Assembly (NCBI GenBank): GCA_045106475.1
Contig: JBGCEO010000008.1
Coordinates: 1-64,000, forward strand
Length of the DNA: 64,000 nucleotides
Direction of reading: 5' to 3'
Source of the DNA: Granulosicoccus sp045106475
GTDB lineage: Bacteria; Pseudomonadota; Gammaproteobacteria; Granulosicoccales; Granulosicoccaceae
The first letter of the stretch is position 1. Each line of letters begins with the position of its first letter. Positions 9,101 through 17,011 of the stretch are shown one piece after another. The position numbers were made by a program, and so were the translations under genes. The notes under the pieces are model-generated. The model worked only from the letters and a program-made list of their open reading frames with translations, searched no databases and was not told the origin of the DNA.

Positions 9101-9591
9101 TGGCTTACAAAGATGAATATGAGGTTGCGCGCCTCTATTCAACGCCTGAGTTCAAGAAACAGCTCGGCACCACCTTTGCTGGCGATTATTCGATCAAGCT
9201 GCATCTTGCACCACCGTTTCTAGGTGGAAAGGACTCTGAGGGCAGGCCGAAAAAGCGTCCTTTCGGACAGTGGATTCTGCCGGTATTAGCTGTGCTTCAA
9301 AAAGGGCGTATTTTACGTGGTGGCGCACTGGACGTGTTTTCTTACACCACAGAGCGACGTATGGAGCGATCCTGGATAAAACGCTACGAACAGGACATTG
9401 ATCGGCTATTGACTGTACTCACTGCAGAGAACGCGGAGCTGGCCAGGCAGGTTCTGTCCATCCCGCAAATTATCAGAGGATTTGGTCCAGTTAAAATGAA
9501 AGCCATGCACCAGGCCGAGGAATCTCATGCGCAGGCATGGCGAGATCTGAACGCTCCTGCCGAATCCAGGCAAGCATTGGAAGCTGCCTAG
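6112..9591 (+). CDS. Indolepyruvate:ferredoxin oxidoreductase-family protein (fused alpha/beta/gamma type)
   Basis: An 1159-aa thiamine-diphosphate and iron-sulfur enzyme of the 2-oxoacid:acceptor oxidoreductase superfamily. The N-terminal domain contains GYRGSPLGSYDQQ. The ThDP-binding region near residue 435 has CSGCPHNTSTKVPEGS and GIGCHYMV. A ferredoxin-like cluster region follows at about 640-685 (CEGCGDCSEQSNC, then CNKDFSCLKGFC). The gamma domain begins at about 720 with AVTGVGGTGVLTIG. Members decarboxylate indolepyruvate or other aryl and branched 2-oxoacids formed by transamination. The length is typical of the single-chain proteobacterial form. It is divergent from the Lrp-type regulator, which supports a role in amino-acid degradation. 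Confidence 0.92.
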   Translation: MGSSHKLEDKYTAQSGSVFMSGTQALVRLPMAQMRRDRALGLNTAAFVTGYRGSPLGSYDQQMQLAADHLNAADVRFEPGVNEDLAATAIWGTQQVPLSDQANREGVVGYWYGKGPGVDRCGDVFKHGNAAGSSAHGGVLCLAGDDHAAKSSTLPHQSDHGFMAAVMPVLYPSSIHEFIDVGLFGIAMSRYSGCWVGYKVISDTVETSAVVELGDELKQFVIPQDYELPEGGLNLRWPDPPLVQDDRLQEQKAYAALAFARANNINQVTIGARQARFGIIATGKAFEDVRQALNELGIDEAAADLIGLRLYKVRMPWPLEPEGIRSFSEGLEEVLIIEERREIIEHQIKQQLFNWRSDVRPRIVGKFDENDVPFLPLSAALSTSRVARAIASRVLKLSFDESLKHRIEERLAYLQKRADERAAHNAPIERQPWFCSGCPHNTSTKVPEGSKAMAGIGCHYMVQWMDRSTDTFTQMGGEGVPWTSISHYCDESHRFVNLGDGTYFHSGYLAVRASVASGVNITYKLLFNDAVAMTGGQAVDGNLSPARIAHQLHAEGVSPIYLVSDEPEAYASNQLPAGTIVKHRDHLDQVMRSLRELKGCNAIVYAQTCAAEKRRRRKRGLMVDPARRAFINSAVCEGCGDCSEQSNCVSIEPLETPMGRKRQINQSSCNKDFSCLKGFCPSFVSIEGGELRKPEKPVNDILSEQLIEPVLPQLGDEAWNIAVTGVGGTGVLTIGSLLGMAAHIDGQASIVLDMAGLAQKGGAVLSHVRLAKSASMVTSPHIVSGSADVLLAADAVVAASRESTSLCDAQRTQAIVNTSTAPVASFVKHRDIDFKYNATEATIATVANGSDHFHAFGSLAEQQVGDRIATNVMMLGYAWQAGLLPLSFAAIDGAIELNGVAVKANRLAFHWGRKLALEPDNAKQWVTNTEKPGSEQASLDSLDAILSHRTSFLTSYQNSRLAERFRKRVVNLAERCDSLGLDESLAMLAAEQYSKLLAYKDEYEVARLYSTPEFKKQLGTTFAGDYSIKLHLAPPFLGGKDSEGRPKKRPFGQWILPVLAVLQKGRILRGGALDVFSYTTERRMERSWIKRYEQDIDRLLTVLTAENAELARQVLSIPQIIRGFGPVKMKAMHQAEESHAQAWRDLNAPAESRQALEAA

Positions 9592-9849
9592 CAGGGGTAG
9601 GCCCGTGCGCGTTTCGCGTAAAGCTGTGTCTCCGCAGGCTCCCTCAGTCCGAAACAATGGGTTTGGGCTAACGGGAAGGAGGGTTAGATCTAACATCCGC
9701 TGACTGAGATAGAGTGCTGAGCGCCAACGATCGGACGCTCTTGGCATGTTTAGATCGAGTCGCTGAACGAATCCGGCACTACCTTTGCTAAATTACCGTC
9801 AATGCCTGCATCTATACGTGTCACAACAGTAGCAAGCAAGGTGGTGGGC
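9592..9849. other. Non-coding stretch, no gene recognised
   Basis: About 260 bp between the oxidoreductase stop and the promoter of the rimP leader. I see no tRNA, no good coding frame and no clear terminator with a T-run. It contains a 12-bp perfect palindrome GTTAGATCTAAC at 9683-9694 and a GAGCG/CGCTC inverted repeat near 9720-9742. Confidence 0.5.
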
Positions 9850-9858
9850 TGTTATACT
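9830..9858 (+). promoter_or_regulatory. Extended -10 promoter for the rimP-nusA-infB leader
   Basis: A TG-T-TATACT extended -10 element occupies 9850-9858. The -35 position at 9830-9835 (TAGCAA) is poor, as is common with extended -10 promoters. The predicted start near 9865 is directly at the beginning of the structured leader. Confidence 0.5.
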
Positions 9859-9864
9859 CAGCGT

Positions 9865-9991
9865 AATAGCTTTGACGAACTCCCTGGGTAGCTGGTTGCT
9901 ACCGATAGTACCGTCAAGCCAGTCGGTTGGATGTAGCTTGCCAACCGCAGATAGTCATAGATATTTAAAAGGCTCCCAAGGGAGCCTTTTT
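9865..9991 (+). ncRNA. Structured leader RNA upstream of rimP, ending in a terminator
   Basis: Three consecutive helices lie between the promoter and rimP. The first is a two-part stem: TTGACG (9872-9877) pairs with CGTCAA (9912-9917) and encloses GGTAGC/GCTACC (9887-9892 with 9898-9903). The second is a 7-bp stem CGGTTGG/CCAACCG (9924-9930 with 9941-9947). The third is an intrinsic terminator at 9971-9991. A computationally described rimP-leader motif exists in Rfam, and the nusA operon is autoregulated in E. coli; I cannot verify a match here. Premature termination controlling rimP-nusA-infB is the natural reading. Confidence 0.6.
9971..9991 (+). terminator. Intrinsic terminator or attenuator before rimP
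   Basis: A 7-bp stem GGCTCCC/GGGAGCC (9971-9977 with 9980-9986) is followed by five T. Only 45-60 nt separate it from the rimP start. No other good promoter is visible in that gap, so the operon must be transcribed through it, which argues for attenuation. Confidence 0.8.
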
Positions 9992-10035
9992 CGTTGGTCA
10001 AGTAACTAACCGAATTTTGAAGTGTTTTTTTGCCT

Positions 10036-10494
10036 ATGCAACGTGCTAGTACACAAGTGGTGAACGTAATCGAGCCGGTAGTCACCGGTCTGGGTTATGA
10101 GCTTGTGGGCGCAGAATTTGGTCAGGCTGAAAATGGCCAGACCTTGCGAGTCTACATAGATACCGAAGCGGGCATCGTTATGGAAGACTGTGCTGCAGTC
10201 AGCCGGCAGCTTAATGCGGTGCTGGATGTTGAAGACACAATAAAAAGCGCTTATTTGCTGGAAGTATCATCGCCCGGGGTAGACCGACCATTGTTCACCG
10301 AGGAACAGTTTTCTGCTCAGACTGGCGAGCAGGTCAGAGTGCGTATGGCTGACGGTGTGGGTGGCAGGCGCAATTTCAAAGGCCAGTTAGTGGCAGTTAA
10401 GGATGGCATAGCAACGGTAGAAGTCGATGGCATCGACTACGATTTACCCATTGCAGATGTAGAGCAGGCGCATATTTTCGGGCGGCTGTCATGA
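10036..10494 (+). CDS. rimP: Ribosome maturation factor RimP
   Basis: A 152-aa protein that assists 30S subunit maturation. The N-terminal domain shows VIEPVVTGLGYELVGAEF and the conserved LEVSSPGVDRPL, followed by the SH3-like C-terminal domain. The ATG at 10036 is used; a TTG six bases upstream is an alternative, and neither has a strong Shine-Dalgarno site. It is the first gene of rimP-nusA-infB-rbfA-truB-rpsO-pnp and lies just after the structured leader. Confidence 0.96.
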   Translation: MQRASTQVVNVIEPVVTGLGYELVGAEFGQAENGQTLRVYIDTEAGIVMEDCAAVSRQLNAVLDVEDTIKSAYLLEVSSPGVDRPLFTEEQFSAQTGEQVRVRMADGVGGRRNFKGQLVAVKDGIATVEVDGIDYDLPIADVEQAHIFGRLS

Positions 10495-10564
10495 GGTTGA
10501 TATGAAGATTAAACGAACATTAATCAGGGTGGTTTTCCAGTCACCCATATTGAGGCTCACTTAA

Positions 10565-12082
10565 ATGAGTAAAGACATACTGCTAGTCGTTGACGCAGTG
10601 TCCAACGAGAAAGGTGTTGATGAAGGCATCATCTTCGAAGCTCTCGAGGCGGCACTGGCATCAGCAACGCGAAAACGTCATGGCGGCGACATTGAAGTCC
10701 GGGTCGCTATCGACAGAAGCACGGGTGACTACCTGACTTATCGATGTTGGGAGATCGTGGAAGACGATGCCGAGATGGAATTTCCATTGCGGCAGATCAC
10801 CTTGTCTGCGGCCCAATACGATGATCCCGCTTTAGAGTTGGGTGGCTATGTTGAAGAAGAAATTGAATCTGTTGATTTTGGCCGAATTGCAGCACAAACG
10901 GCTAAACAGGTCATTGTACAGAAGGTGCGTGAGGCTGAGCGTGAGCGTGTCGTTGATGCCTACCGTGAACGTGTTGGTGAGCTGGTCATGGGTATTGTCA
11001 AGCGCCTGGAGCGCGGTGGTGTTTATCTTGACCTGGGCAGCAACGCGGAAGCCTACATATCTCGCGAGGATATGATCCCTAGAGAAGCTGTTCGTCCTGG
11101 AGACAGGCTGCGTGGTTATCTCAGGGAAGTCAGGAGCGAGCCTCGCGGTCCTCAGCTTTTTGTTACCCGTACAGCCCCGGAATTTCTGATTGAATTGTTC
11201 AAGCTAGAGGTTCCTGAAGTCGGTCAAGGCGTCATCATGATTAACGGGGCTGCCCGCGATCCGAGTGCGAGAGCCAAGATTGCTGTTTCATCGATCGACC
11301 CTCGACTGGATCCAGTGGGTGCTTGCGTAGGCATGCGCGGTTCGCGTGTTCAAACTGTGTCTAATGAATTAGCTGGAGAGCGCATAGATATTATCTTGCA
11401 CAACGATAATCCTGCACAGTTCGTTATCAACGCAATGGCACCTGCAGAGGTTAAAGGTATTGTTGTTGACGAGGAAAAAGGCAGCATGGATATCGCTGTT
11501 GAGAACGAAAAGCTCTCTCTCGCGATAGGGCGAGGTGGGCAAAATGTTCGGCTCGCCTCTGAACTGACTGGCTGGACTCTAAACGTCATGGATGAGTCCG
11601 CAGCTGAAGAAAAGAGCGAAGAAGAATCAAAAGTCACACTGCAGGTATTTGTTGATCAGCTTGATGTAGACGAAGAAGTGGCTTTGATATTGGTTCAGGA
11701 AGGATTTACCACCGTAGAAGAGGTGGCCTATGTCCCACGCGATGAATTACTTGATATTGACGAATTCGAAGAAGAGATTGTTGACGAATTGCGCAGCCGC
11801 GCTCAGGATGCGTTGCTGACCAAAGCGATTGCTACTGAAGAAAAGTTAGGTGGAAATACGCCGACTGCGGAATTAATCGCAATGGAAGGCATGAACGAAG
11901 AGTTGGCTTTGGAGATGGCCGCTCACGAGATTCTGACGGTTGATGATCTGGGTGATCAATCGGTTGATGATTTGATGGTTGTGCAAGGGATGGATGAAGA
12001 GCTTGCCGCGACCTTGATAATGAAAGCACGTGAAAGCTGGTTTGCAGAAGCAGAAGCCGCGGAGGCTCAAGCCAGCAAGTAG
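10565..12082 (+). CDS. nusA: Transcription termination/antitermination factor NusA
   Basis: A 505-aa protein binding RNA polymerase and RNA to control pausing, termination and antitermination. The order is the N-terminal polymerase-binding domain (1-130), S1 domain (about 135-200, GIVKRLERGGVYLDLG), KH1 and KH2 (with GACVGMRGSRVQ and AIGRGGQNVRLA), then two acidic helical repeats at the C terminus, as in E. coli NusA. It follows rimP by 70 nt and precedes infB, the standard order. Confidence 0.98.
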   Translation: MSKDILLVVDAVSNEKGVDEGIIFEALEAALASATRKRHGGDIEVRVAIDRSTGDYLTYRCWEIVEDDAEMEFPLRQITLSAAQYDDPALELGGYVEEEIESVDFGRIAAQTAKQVIVQKVREAERERVVDAYRERVGELVMGIVKRLERGGVYLDLGSNAEAYISREDMIPREAVRPGDRLRGYLREVRSEPRGPQLFVTRTAPEFLIELFKLEVPEVGQGVIMINGAARDPSARAKIAVSSIDPRLDPVGACVGMRGSRVQTVSNELAGERIDIILHNDNPAQFVINAMAPAEVKGIVVDEEKGSMDIAVENEKLSLAIGRGGQNVRLASELTGWTLNVMDESAAEEKSEEESKVTLQVFVDQLDVDEEVALILVQEGFTTVEEVAYVPRDELLDIDEFEEEIVDELRSRAQDALLTKAIATEEKLGGNTPTAELIAMEGMNEELALEMAAHEILTVDDLGDQSVDDLMVVQGMDEELAATLIMKARESWFAEAEAAEAQASK

Positions 12083-12139
12083 TGCCAGTAAGTAGTACCT
12101 TCCGGATTGCCGGTCGTACGGGAAAAGACAAGAGAAGCT

Positions 12140-15040
12140 ATGGCTGAAGTAACAGTAAAACAGCTCGCGCAAGTCGTTGGCACACCGATTGACAAGTTGC
12201 TTGAACAACTTGGCGATGCCGGTATTGTCAAGACCGGCGAAGAAGACATGATTTCGGATTCGGAAAAATTGGCGCTGCTTACTCACTTGCGTGAGTCTCG
12301 AGGGCAGAGCGCTGCCGGTGGAAGTTCGAAAAAAATAACGCTCAAGCGCAAGCGCGTTAGTGAGTTGAAAACTGATGCTTCCGGGCGCAAGAAAGTAAAT
12401 GTGGAAGTACGAGGACGTCGCACTTACGTCCGGCCGGGCGACAATGCAAACGAACCCGTTGCAACGCCAGCTGAGGAAGATCCGAATACGGCATCTGCTG
12501 AGCCATTGGCTACTGACGCGGCCGTCGTTGATGCAGAGCCAGAGACTATTAACGATGCTGCGGCTGGTGAGCTTGCTTCTGCCGAGGCGGCAGATCAAGT
12601 GGCAGAACAGGTTGCCAGACAGGCAGCGCAGCAGGCCGAACAAGCCGACGTTGCAGAGCCAGACACAGAGGCCGAAACTCCGCCGGCAATAGAGACCAGC
12701 GATAATCCTGCCGCTGATGCAGAAAGACAAGCAGAAGCTCAGGCGGCAGCGGCCGCCGCTGCCGCTGCGGCTGTTGCTGCTGAAGTAGAGAAGGCGGCAG
12801 GTGCTGCGCCTGCCCCTGCGCCTGCTGAAGCCCCCAAACTTTCTCCAGCAGAAGTTGCTCGTAAAGCACGCGAAGCAGAAAAACGTCTTGAAATGGAGAC
12901 GCAGGCGCGTGCAGCTGCTGAGCGCATGGCCGAAAAACAAGTTGCGGCTGAGCGACGGCGAGAATCCGATGAAAACGCCAAACGCGATCAGGAACGCAGG
13001 GAGCAGGAACGAGTTGCCGCAGAATTACAACGGCGTGCAGCGATGGAAGCTCAGCAGGCTGCCAGCAGCAATGACCGAGGTGGTGCCCGCGGAGCTGACA
13101 AGCCGAAAGGGAAAGGGCGTGGCAAAGGCGGCGGTGGTGGCGGCGGTGGCGGTGATACGCGTTATGGTCGCAATCAGTTGCACGTTGCGAAGGGCAAGTC
13201 TGGTCGCCGGAAGGGTAAAGCGCGTCGGGCATTGCCTGCTAATTTTGAAGCGAAGCATGGTTTCGAAAGACCTACTGCACCCGTAATTCGGGACGTTGAT
13301 GTGCCAGAGACCATTACGGTGGCTGAGCTGGCAAACAAAATGGCGGTTAAGGCTGCAGAGGTCATCAAAGCGATGATGACGATGGGAGTCATGGCTACCA
13401 TCAATCAGATTCTTGATCAGGACACCGCTATTTTGGTTGTCGAGGAGATGGGTCACAAGGCAAACCCAATGAGTGCTGACGATGTCGAAGCAGCACTGGC
13501 GGCATTGGTCGCCGGGGAACGCGAGGGGGATGCTCAAATGCGTCCACCCGTTGTCACCATAATGGGGCATGTGGATCACGGTAAAACTTCATTGCTCGAT
13601 TACATCCGTCGATCTCGAGTGGCCTCCGGTGAAGCCGGCGGTATCACCCAGCACATTGGTGCCTACCAGACCGAGACAGAAAACGGTGTCATAACCTTCC
13701 TTGATACGCCGGGACACGCAGCGTTTACATCAATGCGCGCACGAGGCGCTCAGGCAACCGATATTGTTGTGCTGGTTGTGGCTGCCGACGATGGCGTCAT
13801 GCCACAAACCATAGAGGGTATACAGCATGCTCGTTCTGCATCTGTTCCTTTGATAATTGCAGTTAACAAGATGGACAAGGAAAATGCTGACCCGGAGCGT
13901 GTTCGTAACGAGCTGGCGCAACATGACGTGATCTCCGAGGACTGGGGTGGCGATACGCAGTTTGTACCGCTATCTGCCCTGACAGGTGATGGTGTAGAAC
14001 AGCTCCTAGAGGCCTTGATTCTGCAAGCTGAAGTTCTTGAACTCTCAGCAGTGCCTGAGGGCAACGCAGCAGGAACCGTCATAGAAGCATCACTGGATAA
14101 GGGCAAAGGGCCTGTCGCCACTATTCTTGTGCAAGAAGGTACGCTCAAGCGCGGTGACAGTTTTATCTGTGGTCAGGTAACTGGTCGCGTGCGTGCCATG
14201 TTCGATGAGAATGGTAAGACCGTTGATGAAGCCGGGCCTTCCACACCCGTGCAGGTTCTGGGTTTGTCGTCCACACCTAATGCTGGTGATGAAATGCTGG
14301 TGGCCGCTGATGAAAAGAGCGCCAGAGAGCTTGCCGAGCTTCGATATGGCAAGCAGCGTGATGCACGCCTGGCAGAGCGAAGACCTGCACGTCTTGATGA
14401 TGTTTTCTCACAGATAAAAAGCAGCAAACCTGTTGTCAATTTCGTGGTCAAGGCAGATGTAAAAGGTAGTTATGAAGCCATCAGGGATTCTCTTGAGAAG
14501 CTATCCACCGATGAAGTCGAAGTTAGAATTGTCGGTGGTGGAGTAGGAGGAATAAACGAGTCTGATGCAAACCTTGCAGCTGCAGCCGAAGCAACGCTTG
14601 TTGGTTTTAACGTGCGTGCAGACGGTGCTGCGCGTCGATTGATACAGGAACAGGAAACAGATCTTCGTTATTACAGCGTCATCTATGAATTGATTGATCT
14701 GGCGAAGCAACTTGCTGGTGGACTCCTGGCGCCTGAGGTTCGTGAACGAATTATCGGCAACGCTGAAGTGGGTGAGGTGTTCAATTCGCCCAAGTTTGGC
14801 CAGATTGCCGGCTGCATGGTGGTCGACGGGGTTGTTCGAAAAGACGAACCTATACGCGTGTTGCGCGACAATGTTGTTATCTATGAAGGTGAATTGGAAT
14901 CGCTTAGACGCTTTAAGGATGATGTTAAAGAGGTACGCATGGGTACTGAGTGTGGCATCGGTGTCAAGAACTACACTGACGTCAAACCTGGCGACATGAT
15001 CGAAGTGTTCGAACGTACAGAAGTAGCTCGAACGCTTTAA
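12140..15040 (+). CDS. infB: Translation initiation factor IF-2
   Basis: A 966-aa GTPase that places initiator tRNA on the 30S subunit. The ATG at 12140 gives the usual N terminus (MAEVTVKQLAQVVGTPIDKLL) and has an AGAGAAG site; an upstream TTG at 12107 is rejected. A long Ala/Glu/Gln/Arg-rich low-complexity linker (about 90-340) ends in a run of nine glycines. The GTPase domain starts near residue 475 with GHVDHGKTS, then DTPGHAAF and NKMD, followed by domains II-IV. IF-2 N-terminal linkers vary greatly in this way. Confidence 0.98.
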   Translation: MAEVTVKQLAQVVGTPIDKLLEQLGDAGIVKTGEEDMISDSEKLALLTHLRESRGQSAAGGSSKKITLKRKRVSELKTDASGRKKVNVEVRGRRTYVRPGDNANEPVATPAEEDPNTASAEPLATDAAVVDAEPETINDAAAGELASAEAADQVAEQVARQAAQQAEQADVAEPDTEAETPPAIETSDNPAADAERQAEAQAAAAAAAAAAVAAEVEKAAGAAPAPAPAEAPKLSPAEVARKAREAEKRLEMETQARAAAERMAEKQVAAERRRESDENAKRDQERREQERVAAELQRRAAMEAQQAASSNDRGGARGADKPKGKGRGKGGGGGGGGGDTRYGRNQLHVAKGKSGRRKGKARRALPANFEAKHGFERPTAPVIRDVDVPETITVAELANKMAVKAAEVIKAMMTMGVMATINQILDQDTAILVVEEMGHKANPMSADDVEAALAALVAGEREGDAQMRPPVVTIMGHVDHGKTSLLDYIRRSRVASGEAGGITQHIGAYQTETENGVITFLDTPGHAAFTSMRARGAQATDIVVLVVAADDGVMPQTIEGIQHARSASVPLIIAVNKMDKENADPERVRNELAQHDVISEDWGGDTQFVPLSALTGDGVEQLLEALILQAEVLELSAVPEGNAAGTVIEASLDKGKGPVATILVQEGTLKRGDSFICGQVTGRVRAMFDENGKTVDEAGPSTPVQVLGLSSTPNAGDEMLVAADEKSARELAELRYGKQRDARLAERRPARLDDVFSQIKSSKPVVNFVVKADVKGSYEAIRDSLEKLSTDEVEVRIVGGGVGGINESDANLAAAAEATLVGFNVRADGAARRLIQEQETDLRYYSVIYELIDLAKQLAGGLLAPEVRERIIGNAEVGEVFNSPKFGQIAGCMVVDGVVRKDEPIRVLRDNVVIYEGELESLRRFKDDVKEVRMGTECGIGVKNYTDVKPGDMIEVFERTEVARTL

Positions 15041-15140
15041 GTCGTGATTGCTTTGCTTGTGAATAGACAATGCCCGGTCATACTGTTGATTGGGCTTTTC
15101 GAAAAGGTAGATACTAAAATTCTTGGAGTGATAAGTACAC

Positions 15141-15584
15141 GTGCCGAATGACTATCCGCGAAGCCATCGTGTGGCAGATTTTATCCAGCGCGAGTTATCC
15201 GGGTTAATCCGTTCCGAGTTGAAAGATCCGCGGATCTCGCCAATGCTGACTGTGGCATCGGTGGAGGTGTCTCGAGATCTTTCGGTGGCTAAGGTCTACT
15301 ACTCGCTGTTTGATCCTGAAGAGCGACATGAAACGCAAGATGCGCTCAGTCACGCATCGGGTTTTTTAAGGCGTCAGCTAGCGAGACAGATGAACACGCG
15401 GTCAGTACCGCAACTTCGCTTCTTTTATGATGATTCGGCGGAGCGGGGTGCACATATGTCATCGTTAATCGCGAAGGCTGTCGCCAGCAATACGACCGCA
15501 GATGACGAGAGTGCTCAGTCAGAGGATGGCGAAGAGACCTCCCGCGCTGATAACTCTGGTTCTGGTAACTCCCAGGACCTCTAA
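15141..15584 (+). CDS. rbfA: Ribosome-binding factor A
   Basis: A 147-aa 30S maturation factor. The GTG start gives the family N terminus PRSHRVADFIQRELSGLIRSELKDPR. A KH-like core ends with LRFFYDDSAERGAHMSSLI. The last 25 residues are an acidic Ser-rich tail absent from E. coli RbfA. It lies 100 nt after infB and 3 nt before truB. Confidence 0.96.
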   Translation: MPNDYPRSHRVADFIQRELSGLIRSELKDPRISPMLTVASVEVSRDLSVAKVYYSLFDPEERHETQDALSHASGFLRRQLARQMNTRSVPQLRFFYDDSAERGAHMSSLIAKAVASNTTADDESAQSEDGEETSRADNSGSGNSQDL

Positions 15585-15587
15585 GTC

Positions 15588-16571
15588 TTGTCTCGTCGGA
15601 ACCGTCGTGGCCGTCCGGTGCACGGCATACTGTTGTTGGACAAGCCTGAAGGTGGCAGTTCCAACCATGCCTTGCAGCGTGCAAAACGGCTCTATGATGC
15701 TCGCAAAGCGGGTCATACCGGTAGTCTGGACCCATTGGCAACGGGAATGCTGCCCATCTGTTTTGGAGAAGCGACAAAGTTGAGTGCTTTTCTGCTGGAT
15801 GCGGACAAGGGTTACGAAACTACACTTCGTTTGGGGGTCACCACTAACTCGGCAGATTCCGATGGCGAAGCTGTGGAAACCAGGCCTTTGCCAGAAGGGC
15901 TCGACTATCAGCGCTTCGAGCAAGCCTGTATGCAGTTTTTAGGGCCTTTGCAACAAGTACCGCCGATGGTCTCAGCGATCAAGATCGACGGGCAGCGACT
16001 GTACAAGCTTGCAAGGCAAGGTATAGAGGTCGACAGACCCGCGCGCCCGGTGGTCATCCAGGATCTTAAAGTGCTGGATTTTTCCGGCGATACTGCCCGG
16101 CTGTCCGTAAGGTGCTCCAAAGGAACCTACATTCGCTCACTCGTTACGGATATAGGTGAGGCACTGGGCTGCGGTGCACACGTGACGCAGTTGCGCAGAA
16201 CCTATGTATCTCCGTTTGAGCAGTATCGTATGACGCCCATCGACGAACTTGAGGCCGCGTCTGAAACTGCGCCTGAAACCTCCGCCACAAGTGATTTGAC
16301 CCACACATCGAATCTGATGGCGCGGTTGGATGCCTTATTATTGCCTCTTGATGCGGGGCTGGCTCATTTGCCCAGAGCCAGCCTCAGTAAGCAGGATTTG
16401 GGCGCTTTCAAGCGGGGGCAGGCTGCCTACTGCCAGTCTGTATCACTCGAGGGGTCGGACCTCCTGTCATCCTGTCGGGTTTATGACGATAGCGGTCAGA
16501 TGGTCGGGATGGGAGAGCTCAGTGAGTCTTGTGAACAAGTCGCGCCCCGTCGGGTGCTTCAATGGGACTGA
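15588..16571 (+). CDS. truB: tRNA pseudouridine(55) synthase TruB
   Basis: A 327-aa enzyme that isomerises U55 in the T loop of tRNAs. The TTG start gives SRRNRRGRPVHGILLLDKP, matching the family N terminus. The catalytic Asp lies in GHTGSLDPLATGMLP near residue 48. Other family blocks are VPPMVSAIKIDGQRLYKLAR and CSKGTYIRSLVTDIGEALG. A roughly 25-residue Ala/Thr/Ser insert (about 222-248) separates the catalytic part from the C-terminal PUA-like domain. It is 3 nt downstream of rbfA. Confidence 0.96.
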   Translation: MSRRNRRGRPVHGILLLDKPEGGSSNHALQRAKRLYDARKAGHTGSLDPLATGMLPICFGEATKLSAFLLDADKGYETTLRLGVTTNSADSDGEAVETRPLPEGLDYQRFEQACMQFLGPLQQVPPMVSAIKIDGQRLYKLARQGIEVDRPARPVVIQDLKVLDFSGDTARLSVRCSKGTYIRSLVTDIGEALGCGAHVTQLRRTYVSPFEQYRMTPIDELEAASETAPETSATSDLTHTSNLMARLDALLLPLDAGLAHLPRASLSKQDLGAFKRGQAAYCQSVSLEGSDLLSSCRVYDDSGQMVGMGELSESCEQVAPRRVLQWD

Positions 16572-16573
16572 GA

Positions 16574-16582
16574 TGGTACAAT
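16574..16582 (+). promoter_or_regulatory. Possible extended -10 promoter for rpsO
   Basis: TGG-TACAAT immediately after the truB stop matches an extended -10 element. The -35 region is weak. A separate rpsO promoter at this place is known in E. coli, which supports the reading. Confidence 0.4.
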
Positions 16583-16659
16583 AGCGGGTTAGCTGCGCAG
16601 CAAAATTGCCCAGTATCCTCTTCTTTTAAATTCTATAGTATTTGGAGTATCTTTCTTAC

Positions 16660-16932
16660 ATGTCTTGCTTAAGCCCGGAACGAAAGGCGGAAATCGTCAA
16701 AGAACATCAAACAGACTCTACAGACACGGGGTCACCAGAAGTACAAGTAGCATTGTTGTCTGCGCGAATTTCACACCTCACAGAGCATTTCAAAGAACAC
16801 AAGCATGATCACCACTCACGTCGTGGTTTGCTGAGAATGGTTAATCAGCGCCGTAAGCTGCTTGATTACCTGCATAGAAAAGATGCTAGCCGCTACCAGA
16901 ACCTCATCAAGCGTCTGGGTCTGCGCCGCTAA
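16660..16932 (+). CDS. rpsO: 30S ribosomal protein S15
   Basis: A 90-aa primary 16S rRNA-binding protein. The ATG at 16660 gives MSCLSPERKAEIVKEH, aligned with E. coli S15 (89 aa); an upstream start would add six non-family residues. It shows DTGSPEVQVALL, HDHHSRRGLLRMV and RRKLLDYL and ends in GLRR. A TTGGAG site lies upstream. It is followed by pnp, the usual pair. Confidence 0.98.
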   Translation: MSCLSPERKAEIVKEHQTDSTDTGSPEVQVALLSARISHLTEHFKEHKHDHHSRRGLLRMVNQRRKLLDYLHRKDASRYQNLIKRLGLRR

Positions 16933-17011
16933 AGCGCCTTACTATTCCACGCCCATCTTTTTGGCAGCGTAACGAGGCTTAACAGGCCGCTTACCTTCTC
17001 AGGAACACCTT

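Noticed and set aside
9592..9850. A further tRNA before rimP, as in some gammaproteobacteria
   Set aside because: No cloverleaf with an anticodon stem and a TTC loop could be drawn in this stretch.
11873..13579. Long reverse-strand frames (up to 355 codons) opposite nusA and infB
   Set aside because: They mirror the Ala/Glu/Arg-rich infB linker and give Cys/Arg/Leu-rich protein without any family motif. The forward genes are certain.
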